DNA from: Psoroptes ovis
Lineage: Eukaryota > Arthropoda > Arachnida > Sarcoptiformes > Psoroptidae
Direction: 5' to 3'
DNA length: 64,000 nucleotides
Assembly (NCBI GenBank): GCA_002943765.1
Contig: PQWQ01000021.1
Location: forward strand, 1-64,000
The position numbers and the translations under genes were made by a program. Each line of letters begins with the position of its first letter. Within the stretch, counting starts at the first letter, position 1. Shown one piece after another: positions 45,687 through 56,778 of this stretch. The notes beneath the pieces are model-generated. The model did no database searches and had not been told where the DNA came from. It worked only from the letters and a program-made list of their open reading frames with translations.

Positions 45687-47643
45687 GTTTGTGGCTTGAT
45701 TATTATGGCTTTGGCGTTTCGGTTTGCGGTAAATTTGAATTTGAAAAAATTCACAAATATCGTAATCGAATCGGTGAAATCTTTTCTGGCGCAATCAGAT
45801 GATAAGTCACTGGTTAGATTACCGAAGATAATGAGTTTACGAAACAATGGTTGAAGTAGAGATGAATCGTATTCGAGCATTTCATGCGAAATGATCGAAT
45901 AAATGAAGTCGCAAGCTACGCAATCGCTGACACAACGATCAATCGATTCGATTGATTTTGAATTTCGAACAATTTTTTTCTTCGATTAAATAATCGAAGA
46001 TTGATTGGCTGATTGGTCGATTGAATGATTCAATGATTGGTCAATTTTCTTATTGATTGGTTGATTAGTTGATTGGCTTATTGAAAATTTTCACATAAAT
46101 ATCAACTGCTCAGCATACGTAAGCTGACGCAGGTGAATTACGTGGTAGCTTTAAAAGGTTTGTAAATATTAATGTTTGATCTACACAAACACAAACGTTT
46201 TTATCTGATCGTTTTTTGATGGTTAAATTGATGAATATTTCAATACACACCAACTATGATTGTCAGCTTAACACACATGTACATAACACATGCAATGGTT
46301 ACCATATATGTACAATGATGATGGTAAATATGCATCGATCAATGATAAATGGCCAATGTGATTATTGGCTAAATTTTCACCAATGAATTTAATGGGTTTT
46401 TTTTCCATTGAAATTCAATTGAATTCGAATTTCGAATTCGAATTTACCACTTAATCTTATCGCTATTTTAACCCTTTCGGATCACATTTAGACTTGTGTT
46501 CAATTGATGCTAATTGAAAATTTGATTCGAAATTCGAATTAATCAGAATTCATTTTGTTGCACTGATAAAAAATTCGAATTTTAATGAATTAATTTCTTT
46601 GAAAATTTCATTGAAAATTGATTAATTCGATTGATAAATTCAATTTTGATGAATCCAATCAAAACATTTCATTTAAAATTCAATTAATTTGAATTTGAAT
46701 TGTCATCATCCATTATCATTGAAAGATTATAGAAGATTAAGGAAGTGATTAAAGAAAGTGATGGACGTTTCAATGATGATGATGAATTAATTAATCGATG
46801 ATTACATCAGATTTCAATTAATTGCGACTTAATGCGATTGGATGGACAATCGATCAATCAAATGGACAATCGATTAATCGAATGGACGCATTCGTTGATT
46901 ACAGCTGATTGCCACTTATTTCGGTGGATTGCGATCAATGAACATGGACACTTGCTGATTGCGATCGAGGGACACAATCGATTGATGAACACACAATCGA
47001 TGATTATGGACGCTTGGTGATGATGATCATTCGATTATGATCATTGATGGACGCATTGGATGATGATCATTGAATGATGATCATGTGATGTACATTCGAT
47101 TCGATGATCAATGATTTGATGATGATTCGATGTCACCAAATTTGCAATTCTATGGCTGTCAATGGCTGAGAATGGCTGGCAATTCGCTTGTTTTGGTGCT
47201 TTTTAAGGTATTTATAAGTACAACTGATGATTTCAATGAGAAATTCATTAATTTCGTTATATGAAGGTTCGTACACACGAATTGATTGATTGCAATTAAT
47301 TGCAATCAATTCCTAAATTAATTACTAATTAATTGATTGATTTCAATCGATATGGTAATCAATTTGCGAAAAACAAACAAAAACACCGAAGAAATACATG
47401 AAGAAATCACCATGTACAAAAAATTGTACAAATATGAAATGCATGGCAATCGAATAGAAAACTAATGCATAACGAGATCATTTCATAGTGGTATGTAAAT
47501 AATTTTTGTTTATTTGTTTATTTTTCTTTAAAAAATTTCAAAGAATTTTTTTTGTCAATAACTTGCGCAGCCAATGTATTTCTTCTTCTCATTGCATGTG
47601 TGTGTGAACTAATCATCTCATTTCAAATGATAACCTCAATGTA

Positions 47644-47725
47644 TTAGATTGTCCGGAAAGTTATGGCCGATTTTCATGTGGCAACTCTATTCGATTTAGC
47701 CGAATGAACTTTTCGGACATCCTAA
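47644..47725. mobile_element. Mariner-type MITE (82 bp)
   Basis: TTAGATTGTCCGGAAAG...CTTTTCGGACATCCTAA, TA-flanked. Confidence 0.87.
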
Positions 47726-48352
47726 TAAATAGAAAGTGAGAGAAAAACAAGCCGAAATGCTTTGAATATTCAAAATATCTTCGAAAGCGATCATGAAATT
47801 CGACCATCTCCCCCCTGCCCTGCCCCGCCATCTCTCGAGAGCGCCTTGGCTCCTATCCTTGTCGAGCATTCTACGAATCTTCGAATCAAGGATCACAGAA
47901 AGCGAAAGTTTGTCTTAGGGCAGAAATTTTATAACTCCCCCTGTTCCCCCTTGTCCCCCCGGTGGGAAAATTTCTCTCTCCACAAGTGTCACACCTATGT
48001 GTGTAAATGAATACGTTTCTTTAAGCTTTGAGCTTTTGATTTGGCCAAATTTTTTTTTTTTTTGCTGAGAAAATTTTAAATAGGTCGACCACATATAACA
48101 AGCGCAGAACATGACATGCGCAGTAAAATTTTTGAAAATTGAAAAATGAGAATTTTTCAAATTAAATTTTCGATTATTTAAGAGGTGGGGACGTGTGAAT
48201 TTTATTGATCTTTGATAAATTAACCCTTTTGCCTCTGTGTTAACCTCTTTGAAGGTTCCTTAAAGGGATTCGAGAGCCTCTATTTGCGGTTAGCAAGCGT
48301 AAAAGATGTCGAATGCGTAACAGGTGCCTAGCTTAAAAGAGAGTAAACACTT

Positions 48353-48431
48353 GTGTGTCCGTGAAGTTTCAGAGGTGGAAATTCTGCTGAAGTCAATCGA
48401 CGATTTACGCAAGCTTTTTGCGGACAGCCAC
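48353..48431. mobile_element. Diverged mariner-type MITE
   Basis: GTGTGTCCGTGAAGTTT...AGCTTTTTGCGGACAGCCAC. Ends retained, inner part unrelated to the main subgroups. Confidence 0.5.
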
Positions 48432-48446
48432 ATTATTATTCAAAAT

Positions 48447-48528
48447 TCTGAGGTTGTTCGAAAAATTGTCGCGTATTCAATCATAGAAAAACTTTGAAAA
48501 TAGGCCAGAACTTTTCGGACAACCTGAA
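48447..48528. mobile_element. Mariner-type MITE (82 bp, diverged ends)
   Basis: TCTGAGGTTGTTCGAAAAA...CTTTTCGGACAACCTGAA, 16 bp from the preceding diverged copy. Confidence 0.75.
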
Positions 48529-49303
48529 ACAAATATCAAAAGGTGTGAACCTGTTAATATTTCAATCTAACAAATTTACTTAATGATTATCACGTGTTTA
48601 CCACCAAACAAATACATTGTTGATAATCTTGGTTTCGAATGTCTCTGTGAAACATTTCACAATTTTATACCTTCGACAAACCAAACAAACGAACCTTTTA
48701 CAAAGGCGCGAAATTTCGGCAAAAATCTGTGATTTCCATGTGAAATCGCCGCATGATCGCAAGCTTTGAGCCAGCTAACAAACACACAAATGGCTCCCAA
48801 CGAATGTAGCGAACAAGAGAGAGAAGGAGGAGGAGGCGGAGGGAGGCAGAGGTAAGGCAGTGGGGAGAGATAAGAAAGTAGGGGGAGAGAGAGGAGTGGT
48901 GGGGAGACGAAGGTGGGGAACATTTGAAAGCAAAAAAAATTCCCATCCGCGCACACTGTGTACTTATGTGTTCGGAAAATGTAATATATTTGACCTACAT
49001 TTCCCCTAGTAATCTAGTTTCTGCTGAATTCGAATGAAATTCGAGGGAAATTTTCATTTTTTGTATTTCCCCGCATGTGCGCAGCGATAAAAGGGAAAAA
49101 ATTCAATTATCTAAGGTCCATATGGCTCATCCCATGAGCTGATCCTTTTGAGCTAATTCATTGATCAAAAGAATTCAACAGCAGCTCAGCTCAGCAAGTG
49201 AAAACAAGTTTCTCAGTGCAGTGCACAGTTGAAAATGATTAGCGAATGGTGTCCACATGGTCGCTTTTTAGAGGCTATCCAGAGGGCTTTGTTGTGCGCT
49301 ATA

Positions 49304-49383
49304 TTAAGTTGTCCGATAAGTTCTTGCCGATTTTCTAATGATTACCTACGATATAATCGACAAAAACTTTTCGGACAACCTAA
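49304..49383. mobile_element. Mariner-type MITE (80 bp)
   Basis: TTAAGTTGTCCGATAAG...CTTTTCGGACAACCTAA, TA-flanked, same subgroup as 2947. Confidence 0.9.
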
Positions 49384-49866
49384 TAGCTTGCGGTGATAGT
49401 CACAATGATGCAGAAGTATCAATTGAACACAAACTGTAACAACTTATTTGAAACAAATTTTTGTCCATTTATTTCACTACCGTATTCTCATTGAAATTGA
49501 TGATCATTGATGATGAATGGTAACGCAGTCTTATCACTGGCGTCTTTGCGCATGCGTCTCTTTCCTTAATTTTCACAAGTAGACGATATATGCGTCAAGC
49601 GTTTGACGCTTTACGCTTTGTCAAAGGTGTCAATGTACGATAATTGATTTTAGTGATAATTTGACAAATTAGCTACATTTGTATGAACATATTGCTACAT
49701 TTGGAATTTTTTTAATAATTCGAATTTTCCGCAAAACAAATTTGTTACAAGGACTCATATTTATGTACGAATGTATCAAATTACCCGAGTGAAAATCGAT
49801 ACTTTTTGTATCAATTTGGTATCGATTGTATCGATTTTTGTATCAAATTTTGCCGATTCGATTGTA

Positions 49867-51715
49867 TCAATTTCTCGGTACATCATATATCGATTCGTCT
49901 TCATTATTATTCGTGGTCGTCGATCGTAATGATTTGATTGATAATAAATTTGGTTGACTAGTATGGTAGTAGTAAGTACCATTGATGCTTAGATCATGGG
50001 TTAATTGCGATTTTGCGTCCGGTACGTTCGGTGTGGCCACAATCAACTTACGTTGACGTTTAACTGGCAGCAAATTTTCCGGATCCGTATCGATTAGGTT
50101 AATCATTGACCGTGATGTTGGTACATCATAAATCGGTTCCGATAATTGTCGATTTGTCTGTTTTGTGCTTTGATTACGTTGATGACCGTTATCGGCTACA
50201 ATAGCATTGAAGCCGCCACGGCTAGAATCGATTATCAGCTCGAAAGCTGCGTCCAATTTTGCGTTTTGCGGCTGTGAATTCACTGCGATTCTCGGCATCG
50301 TCCGCTGCTTCGATTTGGAATCAATTTCATTGATAACGCTTCGGGTCAACGTGCCAATGTTGGCATTGCTGGCGTGGCACGTGTCGCCTGGGGCAAAAAA
50401 AAAGTCGAAATTCAATTAATTCGTATTCGATTCCTGAAAACATTTTTCGCGAATTTTCGGGAAGTTTCCTCCCTCCAATTCCTCAGGGTGGACACTGGTC
50501 AAACCTGATCCATTGATCATTTCTGGTTTGTCCACCAGTCAGGTCGATCGAAGGTGAAGGTTTTGTTCAAAGGTACTAACCTGTTGCACTTCGGTCATCA
50601 CCATCAGTACTGACCTTGTCGTCGTCGTTGCTCATGGCCGAATGAGTTCGAAGTTCATTACGAGTTGCTTTGCCTGTTTGATTATCTTCGGCTACGCGAG
50701 TAAGGTCAATGAATTCAATTGATGAAGGTCAATAAAGGTTTCAGGGCATCGATTTTGTTTTAATGAGGAATTCGAATCGAGGATCGGCAAAATAAATAAA
50801 TAAAGATTAGTCGAAGAGAAAAAATTTGAAAAATTGAAAAAATTAGCCGCAAAGCTGTCGGTGACGGGTAAAGTCGTTTTGAAACTGTGACTTTTTTGAA
50901 AAGCCGCCGACGTATCACTACGTCATATTTGCTATGAATTTTCATCGATTTCATTAAAATAAGCGGCGCTCAGCAGGCAACGCTGAAATTTTGCCTCAGT
51001 AGCAGGATACGAGCAATTCAAGAAAATCTTGAACCATTGAAAACATCCACAGCAAGCGGCTTATTAGCTTTGAATTATCGAATTATCATCAATTTTTGAG
51101 GATAATTGAAGATGAATTAAGACTAAAACTTGCTGAGAAAAGTTCAAGGTAAATGGTTCGAGGTCATCATAGTTATCTGTGTGTCTCACATAATAAATGT
51201 TCCCTGAATTACTTGTAAAATCTTAGAAAATTCAAAAAAAATCAAAGGCAATGACCTCTGCGTAAGCTTTGCTGAGCTGAGTTTTTGCTCGAAATTTTCT
51301 TCAAAAGTTCTTCTAAAAGGCACTGACCATTGATGTTTGGCTGCGCCAGCTGGCGCAGCGGCGCCGGGCGCCGCTGCTGCTGCTGCTGCTCGACGCCAAA
51401 TCGCTTCTCCTGTGCGTACGGATAATATTCGTTGCGGTGATTGCTGCGGTCGGCCGTATCAGGTTCATTCACAGTGATGTCATAATTGGCCGTATGATGA
51501 TGAATACGAAATTTGGCGAAAAAATTTTGAAAAAATTTTTGTATTCGATTCGATTTATTGATTGTTGGTGATGGTTGCGGCGGCTGTTGTGGCTGCAATA
51601 ATTGTGACTGTTGCTGTTGCGTCGACTGATGATGATTGGATGATGATGATCGTAGATCATCATCAGCGATTGTTGGCGGTGGCGGCGGTGATCGCCTTTG
51701 CAGGAATCGAAGCAT
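49867..51715 (-). CDS. Unrecognised protein with two YDVP motifs, adaptor-like (339 aa)
   Basis: Exons 51715-51328, 50691-50581 and 50387-49867. Donors GTCAGT, GTTAGT; acceptors GCGTAG, CCCCAG; all junctions are phase 1 and the total closes at 340 codons. Starts MLRFLQRRSPPPPPT, a proline stretch that could bind SH3 domains, then Gln/Pro/Ser-rich low complexity, a basic-aromatic patch KFFQNFFAKFRIHHH (about 62-76), and EYYPYAQEKRF. The C-terminal half carries SEPIYDVPTSR and ends ESIYDVPRN. Phosphorylated YDVP is a known Crk/Cas-type SH2 ligand, so a signalling scaffold is plausible, but no domain fixes the family. Exon 2 could start at other AGs; the chosen one is the only one matched to exon 1 by phase with an upstream pyrimidine-bearing context. 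Confidence 0.68.
50909..50924. repeat. GACGTA palindrome, family copy 3
   Basis: GACGTATCACTACGTC preceded by AAGCCGCC, in the first intron of the YDVP gene. AAAGCTGTCGGTGACGGG lies about 60 bp before it. Confidence 0.6.
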
Positions 51716-52082
51716 TTTGCGATTTGAGATGATCAATGATAAGGCTGATGACTGAATTCAATGACTTCTGACGGTCATTGAGCACTTGTTGCGCGAGCTT
51801 TTCGCGAATTGTTTACGGCCGTTGTTTCAAAACAATTTTCAAGCGTCAAACGCTTGAAAAGCAATGAAAATTCATGAATTCAATTGAATGAATGACAATC
51901 GAACAACAAAACGATCAAAGTCAATGGAGAAAATCATTAATGATCGATGGCCACCACCACCACCATTAACCACCGTCAACTAATTCAATGATTATCAATT
52001 GTGACACTTCAATTCGTTATTTCTGGCTGTTACGTAATCGGAAAGTGAAATATTTTTAGTTGATGACCCCTTACGCTCGGCG

Positions 52083-52143
52083 GGCGCCTGGAAGGCGCCG
52101 CGGCTATCTGAGCCTTCGGCTCGGCCGGCGCCTGCCAGGCGCC
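52083..52143. repeat. Three consecutive GC-rich stem-loops
   Basis: GGCGCC TGGAA GGCGCC (52083-52099), GAGCC TTC GGCTC near 52109, and GGCGCC TGCCA GGCGCC (52127-52143). Very unlike the AT-rich surroundings. Confidence 0.8.
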
Positions 52144-52547
52144 CATGCGCTGATGAATTTTCATTTCTCCGAGTTGAAAGGTGTAAGCCAAGATGAATGA
52201 ACGTCGCGCGCAAGCGCCAAAATTTCATAATTAAAAGTTTTTAATTAATTTCGAATGAAATTTTACATCAAATATTTGTTGTTTATCATTCGTCATATCC
52301 CTTATTCGAATACAGGATATTTGCCGTTTTGTGTGAAGTGTTTAGAGGGGATTTGTGCTAATCATGTCACTGTATATGTGTCTGTGAGTGTGTATGTGAG
52401 ACAAATATCATAATCAATATGATGGATAACTTGATTAGTCCCATTGACTTTGATTTCGAATTTAATTAAATTGAATTAATTACAAAATTACGAAGCTCCG
52501 CCCACTCGGCACCATTGACATTATTCAATGGAAAATACTGTAATCTT

Positions 52548-52564
52548 GGCGCCCTGCAGGCGCC
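52548..52564. repeat. GGCGCC stem-loop
   Basis: GGCGCC CTGCA GGCGCC followed by TGTCGAGCTGAAAAG. A similar TGTCGAG(T/C)GCAAAG follows the words at 57069 and 24926. Confidence 0.7.
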
Positions 52565-52644
52565 TGTCGAGCTGAAAAGGATCTTTTCATTGATAAAAGT
52601 GAAATTCATGAATTTGTCAAGTGAATAAATATTTGTGTATGTGC

Positions 52645-52813
52645 GCGTGTAATCAATGTATTTTCAATGTAAAAAACATTCATTTCATAACGGTATGTGA
52701 GCGTAAATTCAATATATTTTCAATGTAAAAAAACGTTCATTTCAAAACGGTATATGAGCGTAAATTCAATGTATTTTCAATGTAAAAAACATTCATTTCA
52801 TAACGGTATGTGA
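52645..52813. repeat. Tandem repeat, about 56 bp x 3
   Basis: Three copies of a unit containing AATGTATTTTCAATGTAAAA, CATTCATTTCATAACGGTAT and GTGAGCGT. The middle copy has several changes and one extra base. Confidence 0.9.
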
Positions 52814-52984
52814 GCGTGTGTGTTTCTATCTATGATATGTGTATGTGATTATTTACATAAATAGTGAATTTGTAAAAAAAATAGTAAAAATAAAAATTAG
52901 TAATTGATAGTGAACAACAACTTGCAACGTATGAAAAATTGTAAAATAAGCAAAATTAATAAGAAAAAATGGTGAACAAAAGGA

Positions 52985-55431
52985 TTAATTAATCATAACA
53001 AATGAGATGATTGTGATCACAAATATGCAAATAACACAAACATAAAGGATGAAAAAATAGCGTAAAAATGATGTATCGGCAAGACTATCGATATGTTGAC
53101 TGGTGTTGTGCATCGATGATGACGATGGTATCGATATATCGCTTGATTCTATTAAAATTGAAAAATGGTTAAAATTATCGTCACTAGATGGCGCCAGTTA
53201 CTCAGTTAAATTACCTTTACTATGATGACAATTACAAAAATACAACTGTAACAATGAATGAACGGTTAGATTGAAAAATATATAAAATGCTAATGACCAT
53301 AGATATGCGGCTGGCAAATGAATATGTTGAACCAGTTGATAGGCCATAAATGCGGCTACAAGTGCCCCTATGTACCCAATGTTCCCTATGAACCAATGTA
53401 TCCAATTGAATATCCACCGCCGGCTGGATTCACATTCAGGACGAAATACGGCCCCGATCGGGTTGATGATCATGCACACGATGGCAATGGTACCGAATAT
53501 TTGATGCAGGCCCTATGCGGTGATGGTCGTAAATTATCAAAATTAGAAGGACGAAGCAATCGATTAATCGAAATTACTTACGAATACAAACGTGTCGGCA
53601 TACAGAATGATACTGATCGTACCGATTATGACCAGAATCAGCGCGAACAACATACAGCTACGGTGGATCTGTGTGGACGTTAAAAAGGGGTGAGTTAAAG
53701 GTCGAAAAACCATTAACCTTCGAAAACTTACCGCGAACCAAATCCGGACACCGAACAATGAATGCGATAGCCACAGCGGTTTCAGGTAGCGGGCTGTAAT
53801 GATGCCGATGCTAGCGAAGCCGATCCAGGCGACGATCATGAAGAATGCTTCAAGGGGGTAAGAAGGGTTAATCATTGGGTTATTGCGCATGCGCAGTGGA
53901 CGGACTTACCGTGGAACTTGATCAAGAACGCCTTCGAATATGCGGTGATGGCGCCAGTCATATGGAAGTCAATCAACGAATCCGATACGACCTTGTCCGT
54001 ATGCGGCTGTTTTTGACGATAATTTCCGTTGCCGTACGATTGTAGCGGACCATACGCAAGCATCAGATGATATTTATTATCCCTGAGGTCATAACGTTGT
54101 CCCCGCAAGGTGAATCGTGGTGATTTACGCCATTTACAATAAACGACACCATTCATAAACGTCGTATTCATAATGGTCACAATACTGTTGTAATCGCTTG
54201 CGGTCAACGGTTCATTGGATTTATTTTCCAAATTGACGCTGTTCAGTAGCTTGGTTTGGCCATTTTCCAGCACGCAATCAGTGACGCTATCATTACCCAT
54301 AAGCTTATCATGTGACAGTCCAAGCGAATAATACGCAGATGACGTAACAGGTGTGGCCATAGTTGAATACGTTGCGTCAACCGCCAACGTATTAACACGA
54401 CGATTCATCATACGCTGCGCCAGCCGATGATCGGCGACAATTTCAAATTCAATCACTGAATCTGTGTACGGAACAAAGCTGGCCGTCATGAACATGATAC
54501 AGTTGCGGTGCCGCAAGCAGCCATTCGGCAAGCCAAAGCATAATTTACGTCCACAAATGTTGTAATCGAACAAGTCATTCATAGCCATTGCGTAATTAAC
54601 GATTGCGTCTTGGTTATTTCGATGACGATCCTGTATTAGCGGCTGGTGTGACATGGTCAAATACGGTGGTGATGGTCCCAATGGCGCCGATGGTGGCGTA
54701 ATTTTGGCCGATGATGATAATGCAACATGATATGGTGACCGCTGCCGATGGTTATGTTGGAGATGGTCAAGACTATTGTGGCCATTCGGTTCGTTGAACG
54801 CATTGTACGTGTTCGGATGATTAATGTTTGATGATAACGGGGATTGTAGCTCGATCGGCTCGGAATCGATCGCAGTCCAAAATACATTCTTCGATTGAAC
54901 GACCGTAGCACGGAATACGATATCGCTTAAGAAATTCTTTGGCGGTGTCCATGTGGCTTCGATCTTGTATTTCGGTAGAGAATTCGTGTGCGTCAGGGTG
55001 TTCTACGTGCGGGGTGGGGGTGGGTAAAAACGCAATTAGTCATTGGTCATTGAGACCGTTACGGTCACAATAAGGTCATTCTCACTGTGACTTTGACTTA
55101 CCTGATAACCACCAAGACAATCCAACGCTTGCGCATTACCATCCATCGGTACGAATTGGCCATTGACAAGCATTTCCCGGTCGCTGTGTAGCCGTGATTG
55201 AATAATGAACCCGAGGAAGGTGTCGGTCGTCGAATACAGCGTAACCACTATCGAATCATTAAGGTGGTACCGATTAACGGCCGTAACCGAATACGGGGAA
55301 CGGCCATATTGTTTATCGACACCATGGCCAGGATACAGCGTCCGACATGATTCACCATTTGGGGCACCAGTTGAGTAACCCTGGATCCCTGGGATGAACG
55401 CTGCTGCTGCCAGCAGCAGCCACAGTTTCAA
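52985..55431 (-). CDS. FRRS1: Reeler-DOMON-cytochrome b561 ferric-chelate reductase, FRRS1-like (695 aa)
   Basis: Exons 55431-55102, 55002-53910, 53847-53732, 53668-53582, 53512-53215, 53148-52985. Introns are 99, 62, 63, 69 and 66 bp; all phases close. The signal peptide MKLWLLLAAAAFIPGIQG is followed by a reeler domain (about 20-165: ESCRTLYPGHG, DCLGGYQ, YKIEATWTPP, VFWTAIDSEPI), a His/Asn-rich linker, a DOMON domain (about 235-430: KLCFGLPNGCLRHRNC, YYSLGLSHDKLMG) and a six-helix b561 core. Heme-ligand candidates are H474 (KFHAFFMIVAW), H515 (IHRSCML), H545 (GLHQIFG) and H581 (WIHWFIG). FRRS1-type proteins pass electrons across membranes to reduce iron(III) or other acceptors. The last exon supplies helix six (FFILYVCVICIFVITII); without splicing, the frame would stop at NLTE, 15 nt after the donor. 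Confidence 0.92.
53181..53194 (+). promoter_or_regulatory. CTCF-like site
   Basis: TCACTAGATGGCGC, 13 of 14 core positions, inside the 66-bp last intron of the FRRS1-like gene. Confidence 0.4.
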
Positions 55432-56695
55432 TGAGGTTGAATGCGTCTTCGCTTTATGCCTGCGTGGCGATTAATCGTGAAGAATCGTTAAGACTACTAC
55501 CTGGGAGAAATTTGCCGGAAATATACGTACATTTTGGACGATTTTTTGCGATGATTTTAGGGAATTTTCCCAAGACAGCTGAATCTTACAAATTCGGGTA
55601 TTTTACAAAAAAATTTTTCTGAAAAGTTTCTCAAGGTTCAACCCTATTACAAGGTCACATATTATCAGGTAATGGTCACAATGAGTGGTCACAATATAGT
55701 AGCAATGTCTGGTCACAATAAGAGGTCGCAATGTCTGGTCGCAAGGTGATGAATGGGTAAGTTTTAATTAATTAATTGAAACCTAAAAGCTATTCAACAG
55801 GTGGTAACCATGTGAGAAAAACCAATGAAAATGAATTTAACTAAATTAAATTAATATTTCATTGGAAAATTGTCGCAAAAGTTACAGGGTCACACCCTTT
55901 TATGAATCACTTGATTAATTAGTTGGAAATTTGAAAAAAAGAGAAAGTTTCCGGTCAATTTGTTTTTTCAAAAATGAAACTTTTTCGAAAATTTCCATAA
56001 ATCACACGCCACCAAGCAAGCTGTAAAGCTGGCGCAATTATTGTCCACTTCAAGGCTTGAACGCTTCATTTGTCGGTGGTGTTGGTGAAAGTATTTCACA
56101 ATAAACAAAGGTAATTGTTTTTCGAAAATTTTCAAAGGTTTCCACCTTTGAAAATTTGTCATTTTTCCTTCGGTGAATTAGTCATCCGTTAATGATTAAT
56201 TGTAACAACAATTGTCATTGTGACAACAACAGCGATTGTTTATCCAAAATGACTAATGACAAGTGGAAATGCAAAATGACCAATAAATGAATGAATGAAA
56301 TTGAATGTTATGATATATGTGTGAACGGAAATTGGTGTCAAGTACTGTGAAATATCTGGGGAATTTCTCTTGAATTTCCCTGGAAAATTTCCCTGGAAAA
56401 TATGCAAAAACTTTCAGGGTCATAACCTCATTCGTCTAAGGCTCAATCACTATTTGAATTGCGGTGATTCAGGACCAGAGACAAGACTCTGAAAGTCTCG
56501 AAAGCTTCGAAACTCTTTGAGCTTTCAGACTCTGAGAATTGCGATTTGACGGAGTTTAAGCTTGCGATTTGTCTCAATTGACAGTGGCGAATCCTAGCGG
56601 ACAAACGTTGAAACACTGATTGATTGATTCAACTTTCAAGTAAAGTTTTTTTTTCAGACTAATCGATTAATTAATAGTCATAAACCATTGATTTA

Positions 56696-56778
56696 TTAGG
56701 TTGTCCGAAAAGTTCATTCCGCTTAATCACAATAGAGTTGCTTAATGAAAATTGGCCAGAACTTTACGGACAACCTAA
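56696..56778. mobile_element. Mariner-type MITE (83 bp)
   Basis: TTAGGTTGTCCGAAAAG...CTTTACGGACAACCTAA, TA-flanked, inner CAATAGAGTTGCTTAATG. Confidence 0.9.

Larger units (their letters stand above)
45687..49866. other. Intergenic region, mostly simple sequence and MITEs
   Basis: GAT/ATC-rich and AATT-rich sequence (45990-46800), imperfect GATGATCATTGATGGACGCAT-type repeats (46830-47120), MITEs at 47644, 48353, 48447 and 49304, and a purine/pyrimidine-biased stretch at 48820-48920. Open frames here are repeat-like. Confidence 0.6.
51716..52984. other. Region between the YDVP and FRRS1-like genes
   Basis: No coding frame found. It holds GC-rich stem-loops (52083-52143, 52548-52564), a 56-bp tandem repeat (52645-52813) and AT-rich sequence that should include the 3' UTR of the reductase gene. 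Confidence 0.6.

Noticed and set aside
46832..47020. 62-codon frame
   Set aside because: Derived from imperfect GATTGCGATCAATGGACAC-type repeats.
53198..53214. Stop codon at the end of FRRS1 exon 5 as the true protein end
   Set aside because: It would lose the sixth b561 helix, and a phase-matched downstream exon with a hydrophobic helix is present 66 bp away.
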